A stretch of 18,677 bases of DNA from NCBI GenBank assembly GCA_023388355.1, contig JAEWGI010000056.1, positions 1-18,677 of the forward strand, written 5' to 3'. The stretch is from Pseudomonadota bacterium. Its GTDB lineage: Bacteria > Pseudomonadota > Gammaproteobacteria > Xanthomonadales > Xanthomonadaceae. A program made the position numbers and the translations under genes. Shown here piece after piece: positions 1 through 8,218 of the stretch; within the stretch, counting starts at the first letter, position 1; the number at the start of each line of letters is the position of its first letter. A model generated the notes under the pieces. It did no database searches. It had not been told where the DNA came from and saw only the letters and a list, made by a program, of their open reading frames with translations.

Positions 1-39
1 CTCTCGACCCTTCGGGGTCAGGCGCGCATTCTTGTGCAT
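1..39 (-). CDS. Probable IS481-family transposase, N-terminal 13 codons only
   Basis: The minus strand opens an ATG at 39 and reads MHKNARLTPKGRE up to the window edge. HKNARLTPKGRE is typical of the beginning of IS481-family DDE transposases, which have an N-terminal helix-turn-helix followed by an integrase-core domain; both would lie outside the window. A good ribosome binding site, GAGGGG, lies about 7 nt upstream of the ATG on the minus strand, which supports the start. The family call rests on 13 residues, so it is tentative. It would explain the inverted repeat just upstream. Confidence 0.5.
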   Translation of the reverse strand, partial: MHKNARLTPKGRE

Positions 40-112
40 GGTTGTTCCCCTCGCGGATGGACGCTGGCGTTTGGCGACATCAGCATCTCCCTCCGGTCAG
101 AGGGGAACAACC
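40..112. repeat. 13-bp perfect inverted repeat at the edge of a probable insertion sequence
   Basis: GGTTGTTCCCCTC at 40-52 is the exact reverse complement of 100-112, separated by 47 bp. The inner copy contains the ribosome binding site of the probable transposase. The outer copy, read on the minus strand, contains TGTTCCCC from 109 inward; IS481-type ends commonly begin with TGT, so the element may end near 109. That boundary is inferred. The other end of the element is not in the window. The repeat could equally be a leader hairpin that limits transposase translation. Confidence 0.5.
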
Positions 113-260
113 TCTTGAAACATCACATCTAGCCCCGCGCCGCATCGCCCGGCCCTGCGGCCTGCGGGGCGGCGAGCCGCCGAAACCCCGCTCCGGGGCC
201 TCCCGGCGCGCCATCGCCGGCTGCCCGCGTGGGGCCGTGCTTCACGTCGACGCGACATCG

Positions 261-289
261 TCGACAACGCGGGGTTGACGAAAAATTAA
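261..289 (+). promoter_or_regulatory. Weak sigma70-like promoter candidate before the M48 peptidase gene
   Basis: TCGACA at 261-266 and AATTAA at 284-289 are 17 bp apart, about 50 nt before the peptidase start. The -35 match is good but the -10 match is poor. This is the only AT-rich patch in 113-339; otherwise that stretch is GC-rich noncoding DNA in which no gene is seen. Confidence 0.2.
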
Positions 290-339
290 GACCGTCGTCT
301 CCAAACTCGCGGCCTGCAGCGCACGGAACCCCCAATCCA

Positions 340-1131
340 ATGAGACACGCCATCGCCACGCTGGTCATTGTCGTCACGCTGGCCGCGTGCGCGACCACGA
401 CCTCGTCCACCGGGCGCCGCCAGTACGTTGGTGCGGTCTCCCAGGACCAGCTCAACCAGCTTGGCGCGCAGGCGTTCACCGAGGCGCGGCAGAAGGGGCC
501 GCTGAGCAAGGACCAGCGCCAGAACGCCTACGTGCGCTGCGTGGTCGATGCCCTGGTGCGGCAGCTGCCGGACGGGCAGCGCGCCATCGCCTGGGAAAGC
601 GCGGTCTTCGCCCAGGATGAACCCAACGCCTACGCCCTTCCGGGCGGCAAGGTCGGGATCAACACCGGCCTGTTCAGCGTGGCCAGGGGCCAGGACCAGC
701 TGGCGGCGGTGGTCGCGCATGAAATCGGCCATGTGATCGAACGCCACCACGACGAGCGCATCACCAGGCAGATGGGTGCGGCCGGCGCGGTCCAGCTGCT
801 TGGCGCGCTTGCCGGCGACTACGGCCAGCTCGCCTCCCAGGGCGGCAGCATGCTCGCCCAGACCGGCTTCCTGCTGCCCGGATCGCGCGCCCAGGAAAGC
901 GAGGCCGACGTGGTCGGCCAGCGCCTGATGGCCAAGGCCGGGTTCGACCCGCGCGCCGCGGTCGCGCTGTGGCAGAACATGATCGCCGCCGGCGGCAGCC
1001 GCCCGCCGCAATGGCTCTCGACCCATCCCGATCCGAGCAGCCGCATCTCCGAACTGCAGGCCCGCGCCGAGAAGCTGGTGCCGACCTGGCAGCAGGCGCG
1101 CGCTGCCGGCCGTCGCCCGGCCTGCGGCTGA
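340..1131 (+). CDS. M48-family zinc metallopeptidase, lipoprotein (LoiP/YcaL-like)
   Basis: The product is a 263-residue predicted periplasmic, lipid-anchored zinc protease of family M48. Residues 1-17 form a lipoprotein signal peptide ending in the lipobox LAAC, with Cys17 as the lipidation site. The zinc and catalytic motif HEIGH is at 127-131 and the third-ligand motif ExxxD at 186-190 (ESEAD). Length matches the short M48 lipoproteins such as E. coli LoiP (about 250 residues). It lacks the C-terminal TPR region of BepA. Such proteases act in quality control of outer-membrane proteins; the actual substrate here is unknown. The start at 340 is chosen because it gives a clean lipoprotein signal, while the upstream in-frame GTG at 229 would put a charged, disordered segment before it. 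The ribosome binding site is weak. The TPR gene follows 98 nt downstream in the same direction. Confidence 0.9.
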   Translation: MRHAIATLVIVVTLAACATTTSSTGRRQYVGAVSQDQLNQLGAQAFTEARQKGPLSKDQRQNAYVRCVVDALVRQLPDGQRAIAWESAVFAQDEPNAYALPGGKVGINTGLFSVARGQDQLAAVVAHEIGHVIERHHDERITRQMGAAGAVQLLGALAGDYGQLASQGGSMLAQTGFLLPGSRAQESEADVVGQRLMAKAGFDPRAAVALWQNMIAAGGSRPPQWLSTHPDPSSRISELQARAEKLVPTWQQARAAGRRPACG

Positions 1132-1229
1132 ACGGCCCGGGCTTTCCCGCAACCGTCGTTTCGCAATACCCTTTCACGTCCCTGTTCACGTCCTTGCGCC
1201 CCTGGCGCACGCCACGAGGTGCTACCCCC

Positions 1230-2432
1230 ATGCCGCACAAGACCCTCCCGACCCGCCTGCTGACCGCGATGATGGCCGCCGGCCTGATGCTGGCGACCAC
1301 CGCAGCGCTCGCCCAGGAGACCCGGGCCGAGCAGCGACGCGCCGAGCGCGCGGCCAAGGCCAAGGAGGGCGAACAGGCCGACCGGTTTGCCGGCGCCAGC
1401 CGCGAGGAACCCGAGACCAAGACCTCCTCTCGCGCCAGCAGCACGCGCCTGGGCAAGCTGTCGGATGCCTATGAAGCCAAGGACCCGGCGCAGACCCGGC
1501 AGCTCGCCGACGAGATCATCGCCGACGAGAAGTCCAATGCCTATGAGCGGGCGCTGGCCGCGCGCATCGCCGGAGCCATCCTGCTGGGCGAAGACGACGC
1601 CGCATCCCTGTCGTACCTGCAGCGCGCGCTGGAGTTCGACGGCCTCAAGAACCGCGAACACTACGAGGTGATGTACATCGTCGCCCAGCTGCACGCCCAG
1701 GACGAACGCTACGACGAAGCGCTGGCGACAATCGACCGGCTGCAGACCGAAACCGGCACCACCGACGCCGAGGTGGCCGCGCTCAAGGGCAACGTCCTGC
1801 TGCGGCTCGAGCGCTACCCGGATGCGATCGCCACGCTCAAGCCGCTGGCCGAATCGCCGGACGCGACGCCCCAGTGGCAGCAGCTGCTGATGGCCGCGTA
1901 TTCCGAGAGCGGCCAGGGCGCGGAGGCCTCCAGGCTCGCCGAGCAGATCGCCGCCAATACCCCCGACGACAAGCGCTCGCAGCTCAACCTCGCCGCCACC
2001 TACCTGCAGACCGACCAGTACGACAAGGCCGTCGCCGTCTACGAGCGCCTGCGCGCGGGCGGCGAGCTGACCGAGGAGCGCGAGTACCGCAACCTCGTCG
2101 CCTCCTACCTCAGCCTCGACGACGGCCACCACAAGGCGATCGCGGTGATCGAGGAAGGCCTGGCGAAGAACGTCCTGCCGCCCGACTACCAGACCTACGT
2201 GGCGCTGGCGCAGGCGCACTATTTCGGCGAGCCGCAGGACATCAACGCCTCGATCGCGGCCTACCAGAAGGCCGCGCCGCTGGCGGAAACCGGCGAGACC
2301 TTTCTCAACCTGGCCAAGCTGCTGTCCAACGAGGGCCGCCTGGCGGAAGCCAAGCAGGCCGCCCAGCAGGCCCTGGACAAGGGAGTCCGGGCGCCCGACG
2401 AGGCGCGCAGCATCCTCTCGCGCAGCCGCTGA
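1230..2432 (+). CDS. Periplasmic tetratricopeptide-repeat protein preceding the TonB operon
   Basis: This 400-residue protein has a Sec signal peptide (residues 1-28, cleavage after ALA). A charged low-complexity segment (about 30-65) follows, and the rest is helical with repeated TPR-type signatures, for example motifs around LQRALEFDG, ERYDEALATIDRL, ERYPDAIATLKPL and DQYDKAVAVYERL. TPR domains bind partner proteins, so a scaffold role in the periplasm is likely; no enzymatic motif is visible. The ATG at 1230 has GAGGT about 10 nt upstream and a proper signal peptide, whereas earlier in-frame starts run back through the preceding gene. TPR proteins are known next to TonB/ExbBD systems in several proteobacteria, which suggests a role in TonB-dependent transport, but this is inferred from position. 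tonB follows after 142 nt and has its own promoter candidate. A short direct repeat (TTCACGTC at 1173-1180 and 1185-1192) lies upstream. Confidence 0.85.
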   Translation: MPHKTLPTRLLTAMMAAGLMLATTAALAQETRAEQRRAERAAKAKEGEQADRFAGASREEPETKTSSRASSTRLGKLSDAYEAKDPAQTRQLADEIIADEKSNAYERALAARIAGAILLGEDDAASLSYLQRALEFDGLKNREHYEVMYIVAQLHAQDERYDEALATIDRLQTETGTTDAEVAALKGNVLLRLERYPDAIATLKPLAESPDATPQWQQLLMAAYSESGQGAEASRLAEQIAANTPDDKRSQLNLAATYLQTDQYDKAVAVYERLRAGGELTEEREYRNLVASYLSLDDGHHKAIAVIEEGLAKNVLPPDYQTYVALAQAHYFGEPQDINASIAAYQKAAPLAETGETFLNLAKLLSNEGRLAEAKQAAQQALDKGVRAPDEARSILSRSR

Positions 2433-2455
2433 CATCCAATTACGCAGGAAACCGG

Positions 2456-2484
2456 TTGGTATCACGGCTGCGGATTGGTATAAG
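2456..2484 (+). promoter_or_regulatory. Sigma70-like promoter for tonB-exbB-exbD1-exbD2
   Basis: TTGGTA at 2456-2461 and TATAAG at 2479-2484 are spaced by exactly 17 bp, giving an expected start near 2491 and a leader of about 85 nt before tonB. The heptamer TTGGTAT occurs twice (2456-2462 and 2475-2481), 19 bp apart, overlapping both promoter hexamers, so a regulator could bind there. tonB in relatives is iron-regulated by Fur, but no clear palindromic Fur box was recognised. Confidence 0.6.
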
Positions 2485-2574
2485 CTTGGAAATTCCCGTC
2501 GCCGAAAACCGGCTGCGGCACGACAGACACGACCACAGGGCGTTTCGGCGCCCGGCCAGACTTGAGTTCAACGC

Positions 2575-3243
2575 ATGACCGACCGCTTGCCGACGACCGA
2601 CAAGAAAGACGAAGACGAAGGTCTGGACTGGGCGCGAATCGCAGGATTCACCCTCGTAGTGGCCATCCACGCCGCGGCGCTGCTGCTGCTGCTGGCGCCG
2701 GCCACGCCTCCCCAGGCCGAGCAGCAGGCCGAAGATGCCACCCGCGTGGTCATCATCGAGCCGCCGCCGCCGCCGCCCCCGCCGCCGCCGCCGCCGCCGC
2801 AGCCGCCCAAGCCCCAGCCGATCAAGGAGCTGGTGCCGCCGACGCCGACCCCGCTGCCGCCGCCGCCGGAAGATCCGCCGGTGGTGTTCGACGAGCCGTC
2901 CCCGATCGACACCCCCGCGCCGCCGCCCGCGCCGCCCGCGCCGCCCGCGCCGACGCCGGACATCGGCGCCAGCGTCGACATCTCGTCCAAGAACATGAAC
3001 CCGCCGCAGTACCCGCCGGCCGCCGCGCGCGCCGGCATCGAGGGCACCGTGGTCCTGGTCATCGATGTCGACGCCAACGGCAACGTCACCGACGTGTCGG
3101 TCGAGAAGTCCAGCCGCAACCGCGACCTGGATCGTGCGGCGATGCAGGCCGCCCGTCGCTGGCGTTTCAATCCCTCGGTCATCAATGGCCAGAAGGCCGC
3201 CGGTCGCGTGCGCGTCCCGGTCACCTTCCAGCTCGGCGGCTGA
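2575..3243 (+). CDS. tonB: Energy transducer TonB
   Basis: TonB (222 residues) spans the periplasm and transmits proton-motive force from ExbB/ExbD to outer-membrane receptors. The protein has a cytoplasmic N-terminus rich in charge (1-19) and a single membrane anchor (about 21-42). A proline-rich spacer follows, containing 13 consecutive prolines at 63-75 and PPAP-type repeats at 114-127. The C-terminal TonB domain covers about 130-222 and includes the conserved YPP at 146-148 and the terminal strand RVRVPVTFQL. The ATG at 2575 has a GAG-containing ribosome binding site about 10 nt upstream. It is the first gene of an operon with exbB (82 nt downstream), exbD1 and exbD2. In Xanthomonas campestris the same gene order is known, and all four genes are reported as needed for the plant hypersensitive response. 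The proline run is encoded almost only by CCG codons. Confidence 0.96.
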   Translation: MTDRLPTTDKKDEDEGLDWARIAGFTLVVAIHAAALLLLLAPATPPQAEQQAEDATRVVIIEPPPPPPPPPPPPPQPPKPQPIKELVPPTPTPLPPPPEDPPVVFDEPSPIDTPAPPPAPPAPPAPTPDIGASVDISSKNMNPPQYPPAAARAGIEGTVVLVIDVDANGNVTDVSVEKSSRNRDLDRAAMQAARRWRFNPSVINGQKAAGRVRVPVTFQLGG

Positions 3244-3325
3244 CCGCCGCCGCGCCACAAGCGTTTTTTCCAACCGCTACACCGTTCCACTTCCTACACT
3301 CAACAACATCTAGAAGGTAAGCGTC

Positions 3326-4066
3326 ATGCTGCAGGAAACCACCGCCCCCGTTGCCGGAGCCGGCAACGCCCAGGCACTGACCCAGATGGGCTTCGCGAAC
3401 CTGATTGAACACATGACAGTGGTCAACTGGATCGTGTTCCTGACCCTGATCCTGATGTCGGTCCTTTCGATCTACTGGATCATCTACAACTTCATCAAGA
3501 ACATCCGTCTGAAGAAGAGCTCGGACCGGGTGATCGCCACGTTCTGGGAAACCCCCAACGCGCAGGACGCGATCCGCTTCATGGAAGAGCAGCCGCGCAG
3601 CGAGCCGTTCTCCAAGGTCGCCCTCGACGCCGCCCAGGCCGCCGCGCACCACCAGCGCCATGACGGTTCGCGCCTGGCCGAGTCGCTCAGCCGCTCCGAG
3701 TTCGTCGATCGCGCGCTGCGCCAGGCGGTGACCCGCGAGTCGCTGGGCCTGGAAGCCGGCCTGACCGTGCTCGCCACCGTCGGTGCGACCGCGCCGTTCG
3801 TCGGCCTGCTCGGCACGGTGTGGGGCATCTACAACGCGCTGATCCGCATCGGTGCCACCGGCCAGGCCGACATCGGCGCGGTTGCCGGTCCGGTGGGCGA
3901 GGCGCTGATCATGACCGCGATCGGTCTGGCCGTGGCGATCCCGGCGGTGCTGGGCTACAACTTCTTCGTGCGCCTGAACCGCAGCACGAACAACAAGCTC
4001 GACACCTTCGCCCACGACCTGCACGACTTCTTCGCCACCGGTTCGCGCGTCGGCGACGTGCGCTGA
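3326..4066 (+). CDS. exbB: Biopolymer transport protein ExbB (MotA/TolQ/ExbB proton channel)
   Basis: ExbB (246 residues) forms the inner-membrane pentamer that houses the ExbD dimer and couples proton flow to TonB. Three membrane segments are visible at about 33-55, 145-170 and 190-215, with the large cytoplasmic domain between the first and second. The conserved family region LATVGATAPFVGLLGTVWG is at 149-167 and the GEALIMTAIGLAVAIPA segment at 191-207. The ATG at 3326 is preceded by AAGGT about 9 nt upstream. The operon position between tonB and two exbD genes separates it from TolQ, which would be with tolR, tolA and tolB. Confidence 0.95.
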   Translation: MLQETTAPVAGAGNAQALTQMGFANLIEHMTVVNWIVFLTLILMSVLSIYWIIYNFIKNIRLKKSSDRVIATFWETPNAQDAIRFMEEQPRSEPFSKVALDAAQAAAHHQRHDGSRLAESLSRSEFVDRALRQAVTRESLGLEAGLTVLATVGATAPFVGLLGTVWGIYNALIRIGATGQADIGAVAGPVGEALIMTAIGLAVAIPAVLGYNFFVRLNRSTNNKLDTFAHDLHDFFATGSRVGDVR

Positions 4067-4092
4067 TCGAACAATACTGACGGAGATCGGAC

Positions 4093-4518
<426 letters not shown>

Positions 4519-4534
4519 TCGGGAGTAACGCACG

Positions 4535-4951
<417 letters not shown>

Positions 4952-5006
4952 CCGCACGACCGTCCGGCGTCGCCTGCAGCGCGCCGGCCGCTTACCGCAA
5001 TGTTTC

Positions 5007-5034
5007 GACGCCGCCTTCGGGCGGCGTCTTTTTT
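5007..5034 (+). terminator. Rho-independent terminator of the tonB operon
   Basis: A perfect 9-bp stem (GACGCCGCC, 5007-5015, with GGCGGCGTC, 5020-5028) closes a TTCG tetraloop and is followed directly by six T residues (5029-5034). It ends the transcript that comes out of exbD2. Confidence 0.93.
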
Positions 5035-5360
5035 GGTCCACCTCCCGTCCGCGGCGACGTTGCGACGCGGCGGATCTGCTCCCTCCCCCCCGCGCGCGGG
5101 ACGCCCGGCGCGCTGGACGGGTTGGGGTAGGGGAAAACCGGTCGCCGCGCCACTTCACGCGCGCCTGCGGCGCGCGCCCCCATCCCGACCTTCCCCCGCG
5201 TGCGGGGGAAGGGGGTTTACACACACGACGGAAGCGCGTTCATTGCCGACCTTCCCCCGCACGCGGGGGAAGGGGCGGAACGCAGGGAAAGGAGCGGGCG
5301 GCCGCGGCGCGCGTTGGGATCAGCGCCCTTGCCGCTATCACAGGCCGGAGAAGGCGCGCC
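5035..5360. other. Noncoding spacer with palindromic repeats between convergent exbD2 and pdxJ
   Basis: No credible gene is seen in this stretch. It is very GC-rich and carries two complete palindromic repeats (5187-5214 and 5248-5275) and a degenerate C-run/G-run copy around 5083-5100. Short frames through it have no start signals or family resemblance. Confidence 0.7.
5187..5275. repeat. Two copies of a palindromic CTTCCCCCGC repeat in tandem
   Basis: Copy one (5187-5214) and copy two (5248-5275) each consist of GACCTTCCCCCGC, a short centre and GCGGGGGAAGGGG. The centres are GCGTGC and GCACGC, which are reverse complements of each other. Each could fold as a strong hairpin. The core resembles the array at 15690-15809, so these belong to a dispersed extragenic palindrome family of the type common in Xanthomonadaceae. 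Confidence 0.75.
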
Positions 5361-6113
5361 TCAGCGGTTGGCGAGGATCGCCAGGTAGCGCGCGACGGTT
5401 GCGGCGAGGCCTTCGTACAGCGCCTCGCCGATCAGGGCGTGGCCGATCGACACTTCCTCCACCCCGGGCACCGCGTCGAGGAAGGCGGCCAGGTTGGCCT
5501 GGCTCAGGTCGTGGCCGGCGTTGATCCCCAGCCCCGCTGCGCGGGCCGCCTCGGCGGTCGCGGCGTAGGGCACCAGCGCGCGCTCCGCGCGTCCGGCGGC
5601 AAAGGCTTCGGCATAGGGGCCGGTGTAGAGCTCGATCCGGTCGGCGCCGATCGCGGCGGCGCTGGCGACCTCGCTGCAGGCATCCGCAAACAGGCTGACC
5701 CGGCAGCCCAGCGCCCGCAGCCGTTCGACCAGCGGGCGCAGCGCAGCGGCGTCGCGGCCGAAGTCGAAGCCGTGGTCGGAGGTGATCTGGGCGTCGTCGT
5801 CGGGCACCAGGGTGGCCTGCGCGGGCCGCGCGAGTTCGCACAGCGCCAGGAAGCCCGCGTAGCCCTCGCGCGGCGGCGCGGACGGATTGCCTTCGAGGTT
5901 GAACTCGACCCCGCGCTCGCGGCACAGCCCGGCCAGCGCCAGCACGTCGTCGTGGCGGGTGTGACGCGCATCGGGGCGCGGATGCACGGTGATGCCGTGG
6001 GCACCGGCGTCCAGGCAGGTGCGGGCCGCGTGCAGCAGACACGGCTCGTCGCCGCCGCGCGAATTGCGCAGCACCGCGATCTTGTTGAGATTGACGCTGA
6101 GGCGGGTGCTCAC
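5361..6113 (-). CDS. pdxJ: Pyridoxine 5'-phosphate synthase PdxJ
   Basis: PdxJ (250 residues) condenses 1-deoxy-xylulose 5-phosphate with 3-amino-2-oxopropyl phosphate to make pyridoxine 5'-phosphate, the last ring-forming step of the DXP-dependent vitamin B6 pathway. It is a TIM-barrel enzyme. Recognisable motifs are [14 protein letters not shown] (7-20), GITVHPRPD with His44 (40-48), NLEGN with Glu74 (72-76), and NAGHDL with His201 (198-203). His44, Glu74 and His201 correspond to the E. coli catalytic His45, Glu72 and His193. The start is a GTG at 6113: the family consensus begins within a few residues of it, and upstream sequence in frame has no family resemblance. The ribosome binding site is weak. 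It lies 29 nt after a small membrane-protein gene and is probably co-transcribed with it. In Xanthomonas pdxJ is also found next to the exbD genes. Confidence 0.94.
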   Translation of the reverse strand: MSTRLSVNLNKIAVLRNSRGGDEPCLLHAARTCLDAGAHGITVHPRPDARHTRHDDVLALAGLCRERGVEFNLEGNPSAPPREGYAGFLALCELARPAQATLVPDDDAQITSDHGFDFGRDAAALRPLVERLRALGCRVSLFADACSEVASAAAIGADRIELYTGPYAEAFAAGRAERALVPYAATAEAARAAGLGINAGHDLSQANLAAFLDAVPGVEEVSIGHALIGEALYEGLAATVARYLAILANR

Positions 6114-6142
6114 GCGCGCCCGCGCCCGGTCCGGGGCACCGC

Positions 6143-6430
6143 TCAGGAGGCCTGCGGTTCGTCGGCAGCGGCCGCCACCGGCGCGGTGTCGGACGACGCC
6201 TCGGCGCGGCGCGTCTCGGCCAGTTCGCGCATGCGCTGCAGCTCGCGCGGGTCCAGCATCTGGGTGTCGTCGCGGCTGCGGTTGTCGATCCGCTGCGCCA
6301 GCAGGCCGAGGATCCACAGCGCCAGCAGCGCCAGCGCCGCCAGCAGGCTGATCACCACGATCGCCATCGACGAGGTCAGGAAGGCGATCGCCAGCGCCGC
6401 GACCGCGAGCAACAGGAACAACCAGGGCAT
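6143..6430 (-). CDS. Small two-helix inner-membrane protein, function unknown
   Basis: This 95-residue protein has two predicted membrane helices (about 3-19 and 22-45) rich in Leu, Ala and Ile, followed by a charged hydrophilic tail (46-95) with [17 protein letters not shown] helix and an Ala-rich end. The tail is probably cytoplasmic. GGAG lies 8 nt upstream of the ATG at 6430, supporting the start. The gene is immediately upstream of pdxJ (29 nt), suggesting one transcript. I do not recognise a characterised family, so no function is proposed. The frame stays open far upstream on the minus strand, but that extension runs antisense to real genes and is not part of the protein. Confidence 0.75.
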   Translation of the reverse strand: MPWLFLLLAVAALAIAFLTSSMAIVVISLLAALALLALWILGLLAQRIDNRSRDDTQMLDPRELQRMRELAETRRAEASSDTAPVAAAADEPQAS

Positions 6431-6720
6431 GGGGCAGACTCCGCTGCAGGGATGGCGCAAGTCTAACGCCAAGCCGCGGCCGCGCACGCCGTCCGCCACG
6501 CCGCTGCGCCCGCCGGTCCCCCCGCGCCGGGCGCCCCGGCGGCCGCGCGCGGACGCGGGGAGTCGGGACGCCGGTCGATGCGCCGGCCCTGGGGCTCGGC
6601 CGCCATCCCCGCGAACGCGGGGAACCAGGGACGCTGGACGATGCAACCACGCTCCCTGGACCGCCGGACCCGCGGGCGGCCAGGGGCACCTCGCGCGAAT
6701 GCCGGGAGACCGGTCCTGGA
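6431..6720. other. Noncoding spacer with a palindromic repeat between cls and the membrane-protein gene
   Basis: No gene is seen here. An 18-bp palindrome (TCCCCGCG, AA, CGCGGGGA) is at 6606-6623, with a degenerate half copy near 6550-6561. The motif is a familiar extragenic palindrome of Xanthomonadaceae genomes and lies downstream of cls, where it could act as a transcript-end hairpin. Confidence 0.6.
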
Positions 6721-8166
6721 CTACAGCAGCGGCGACATCAGCCGCGCCAGCGCCTCGGGCAGGCGCGCGGTCAGCAGGGCGCGCTTGCGACCCTGGCGAA
6801 CGCGCGGGGCGCTGGCCAGCTCGCCCTCGATCAGCTGCGCCATCGCCGCACCCAGGCTGGCGTCCTCGATCAGCGCCGACACCTCGAAGTTGAGGCGGAA
6901 GCTGCGGTGGTCGAAGTTGGCGCTGCCGATCACCACCGTGCTGTCGTCGACCAGCAGCGCCTTGGTGTGCAGCATCCGCGGGCCGTATTCGTAGATCTTC
7001 ACCCCGGCCAGCAACAGCGGGCCGAAGTACGAGCGGGCGGCCAGGGTCACCAGCCGCGAATCGCTCATCCGCGGCACCAGCAGGCGCACGTCGAGCCCGG
7101 CCAGCGCGGCCGAGGTCAGCGACATCATCGCCGCCTCGCCCGGGACGAAGTAGGGCGTGACCAGCCACACCCGCTCGCGCGCGGCGTGGATCGCGCCAAC
7201 GTGGGCCCGGTGGATCGCCTCCCACGGCGAGTCCGGCCCCGAGGTGATGACCTGTGCGCAGACCTTGCCGGACGGCAGGAGCGGAGTCTGGCGCGCGACC
7301 TCGCCGATGAAATCGCGCTCGCCGGTGGCGTAGGCCCAGTCCTCGGCGAACACCAGCTGCAGCGCGCGCACCATGTTGCCTTCCACCCGCAGGTGCAGGT
7401 CGCGGTAGGCGTCCGGGTTGATGCGCTCGTTCTGGTCGTCGCTGACGTTCATGCCGCCGGTGTAGCCGATGCGGCCGTCGATCACGACGATCTTGCGATG
7501 ACTGCGCAGGTTGGTCCACGGCCGCTGCCAGATGCGGCCGAAGCGGGTGGGGTGGAACCAGGCCAGCTCGCCGCCGGCGGCGACCAGCTCCGAGAACAGG
7601 CGCTGGCAGCGCGCGCTGCCCAGGGCGTCTGCCAGCAGCCGCACCTTCACGCCGGCGCGGGCGCGCTCGACCAGGGCATCGCGCACCGCGGTGCCGGTGC
7701 GGTCGGGATGCCAGATGTAGTACTCGAGGTGGATGTGGTTGCGGGCGCTGGCGATGTCGGCCAGCAGCGACTCGTACTTGGCCGCGCCGTCGACCAGCAG
7801 GCGCACGTCGCTGGCGGTGGTCATCGGCAGGCCGGTGGCCGCGCGCGCCATCCGCGCCAGTTCGGCCACCTCCTCGTTCTCGACCAGGGCCTGCGCCGGC
7901 AGCTCGCCGCGCACCCGCGCGCGCCGCAGGCGCTGGCGTTCGATCCGCTGCGGCCCGAACACGTGGTAGATCAGGAATCCCACGTACGGCAGCAGCGCCA
8001 GCCCCAGCAGCCAGCTCAGGGTCGCCACCGGTTCGCGCTTCTGCAGCACGATCCAGCCACCGAGCAGCAGCATGTACAGCGTCCAGCCCAGGCTCAGGTA
8101 CACCCGCAGGTAGGGAACCGACGCAAGCGCGTCCCAGCCCTGGCGCATGAGATCGAAAATCGGCAC
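6721..8166 (-). CDS. cls: Cardiolipin synthase (phospholipase D family)
   Basis: The 481-residue enzyme joins two phosphatidylglycerol molecules (or PG and PE, depending on subtype) to make cardiolipin at the inner membrane. It has two N-terminal membrane helices (about 22-41 and 47-69), then two phospholipase D domains. The HKD motifs are H223-x-K225-x4-D230 (HRKIVVID, followed by [10 protein letters not shown]) and H400-x-K402-x4-D407 (HTKALLVD, followed by SANFDHRSF). The length fits ClsA-type enzymes of about 480 residues. The start used is a GTG at 8166; an in-frame ATG six codons in (8148) is an alternative that would still retain both helices. The ribosome binding site is poor. The gene is divergent from the radical SAM gene with only 52 nt between them. 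Confidence 0.94.
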   Translation of the reverse strand: MPIFDLMRQGWDALASVPYLRVYLSLGWTLYMLLLGGWIVLQKREPVATLSWLLGLALLPYVGFLIYHVFGPQRIERQRLRRARVRGELPAQALVENEEVAELARMARAATGLPMTTASDVRLLVDGAAKYESLLADIASARNHIHLEYYIWHPDRTGTAVRDALVERARAGVKVRLLADALGSARCQRLFSELVAAGGELAWFHPTRFGRIWQRPWTNLRSHRKIVVIDGRIGYTGGMNVSDDQNERINPDAYRDLHLRVEGNMVRALQLVFAEDWAYATGERDFIGEVARQTPLLPSGKVCAQVITSGPDSPWEAIHRAHVGAIHAARERVWLVTPYFVPGEAAMMSLTSAALAGLDVRLLVPRMSDSRLVTLAARSYFGPLLLAGVKIYEYGPRMLHTKALLVDDSTVVIGSANFDHRSFRLNFEVSALIEDASLGAAMAQLIEGELASAPRVRQGRKRALLTARLPEALARLMSPLL

Positions 8167-8218
8167 GGAGCGATCCGTCGTCGCGGCGGCTGCGACGCCC
8201 GGGCGCTAGGCTAGCCGG

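Noticed and set aside
819..2465. A 548-codon minus-strand frame across the peptidase and TPR genes
   Set aside because: It is antisense to two well-supported genes and has no motif; it is a high-GC shadow.
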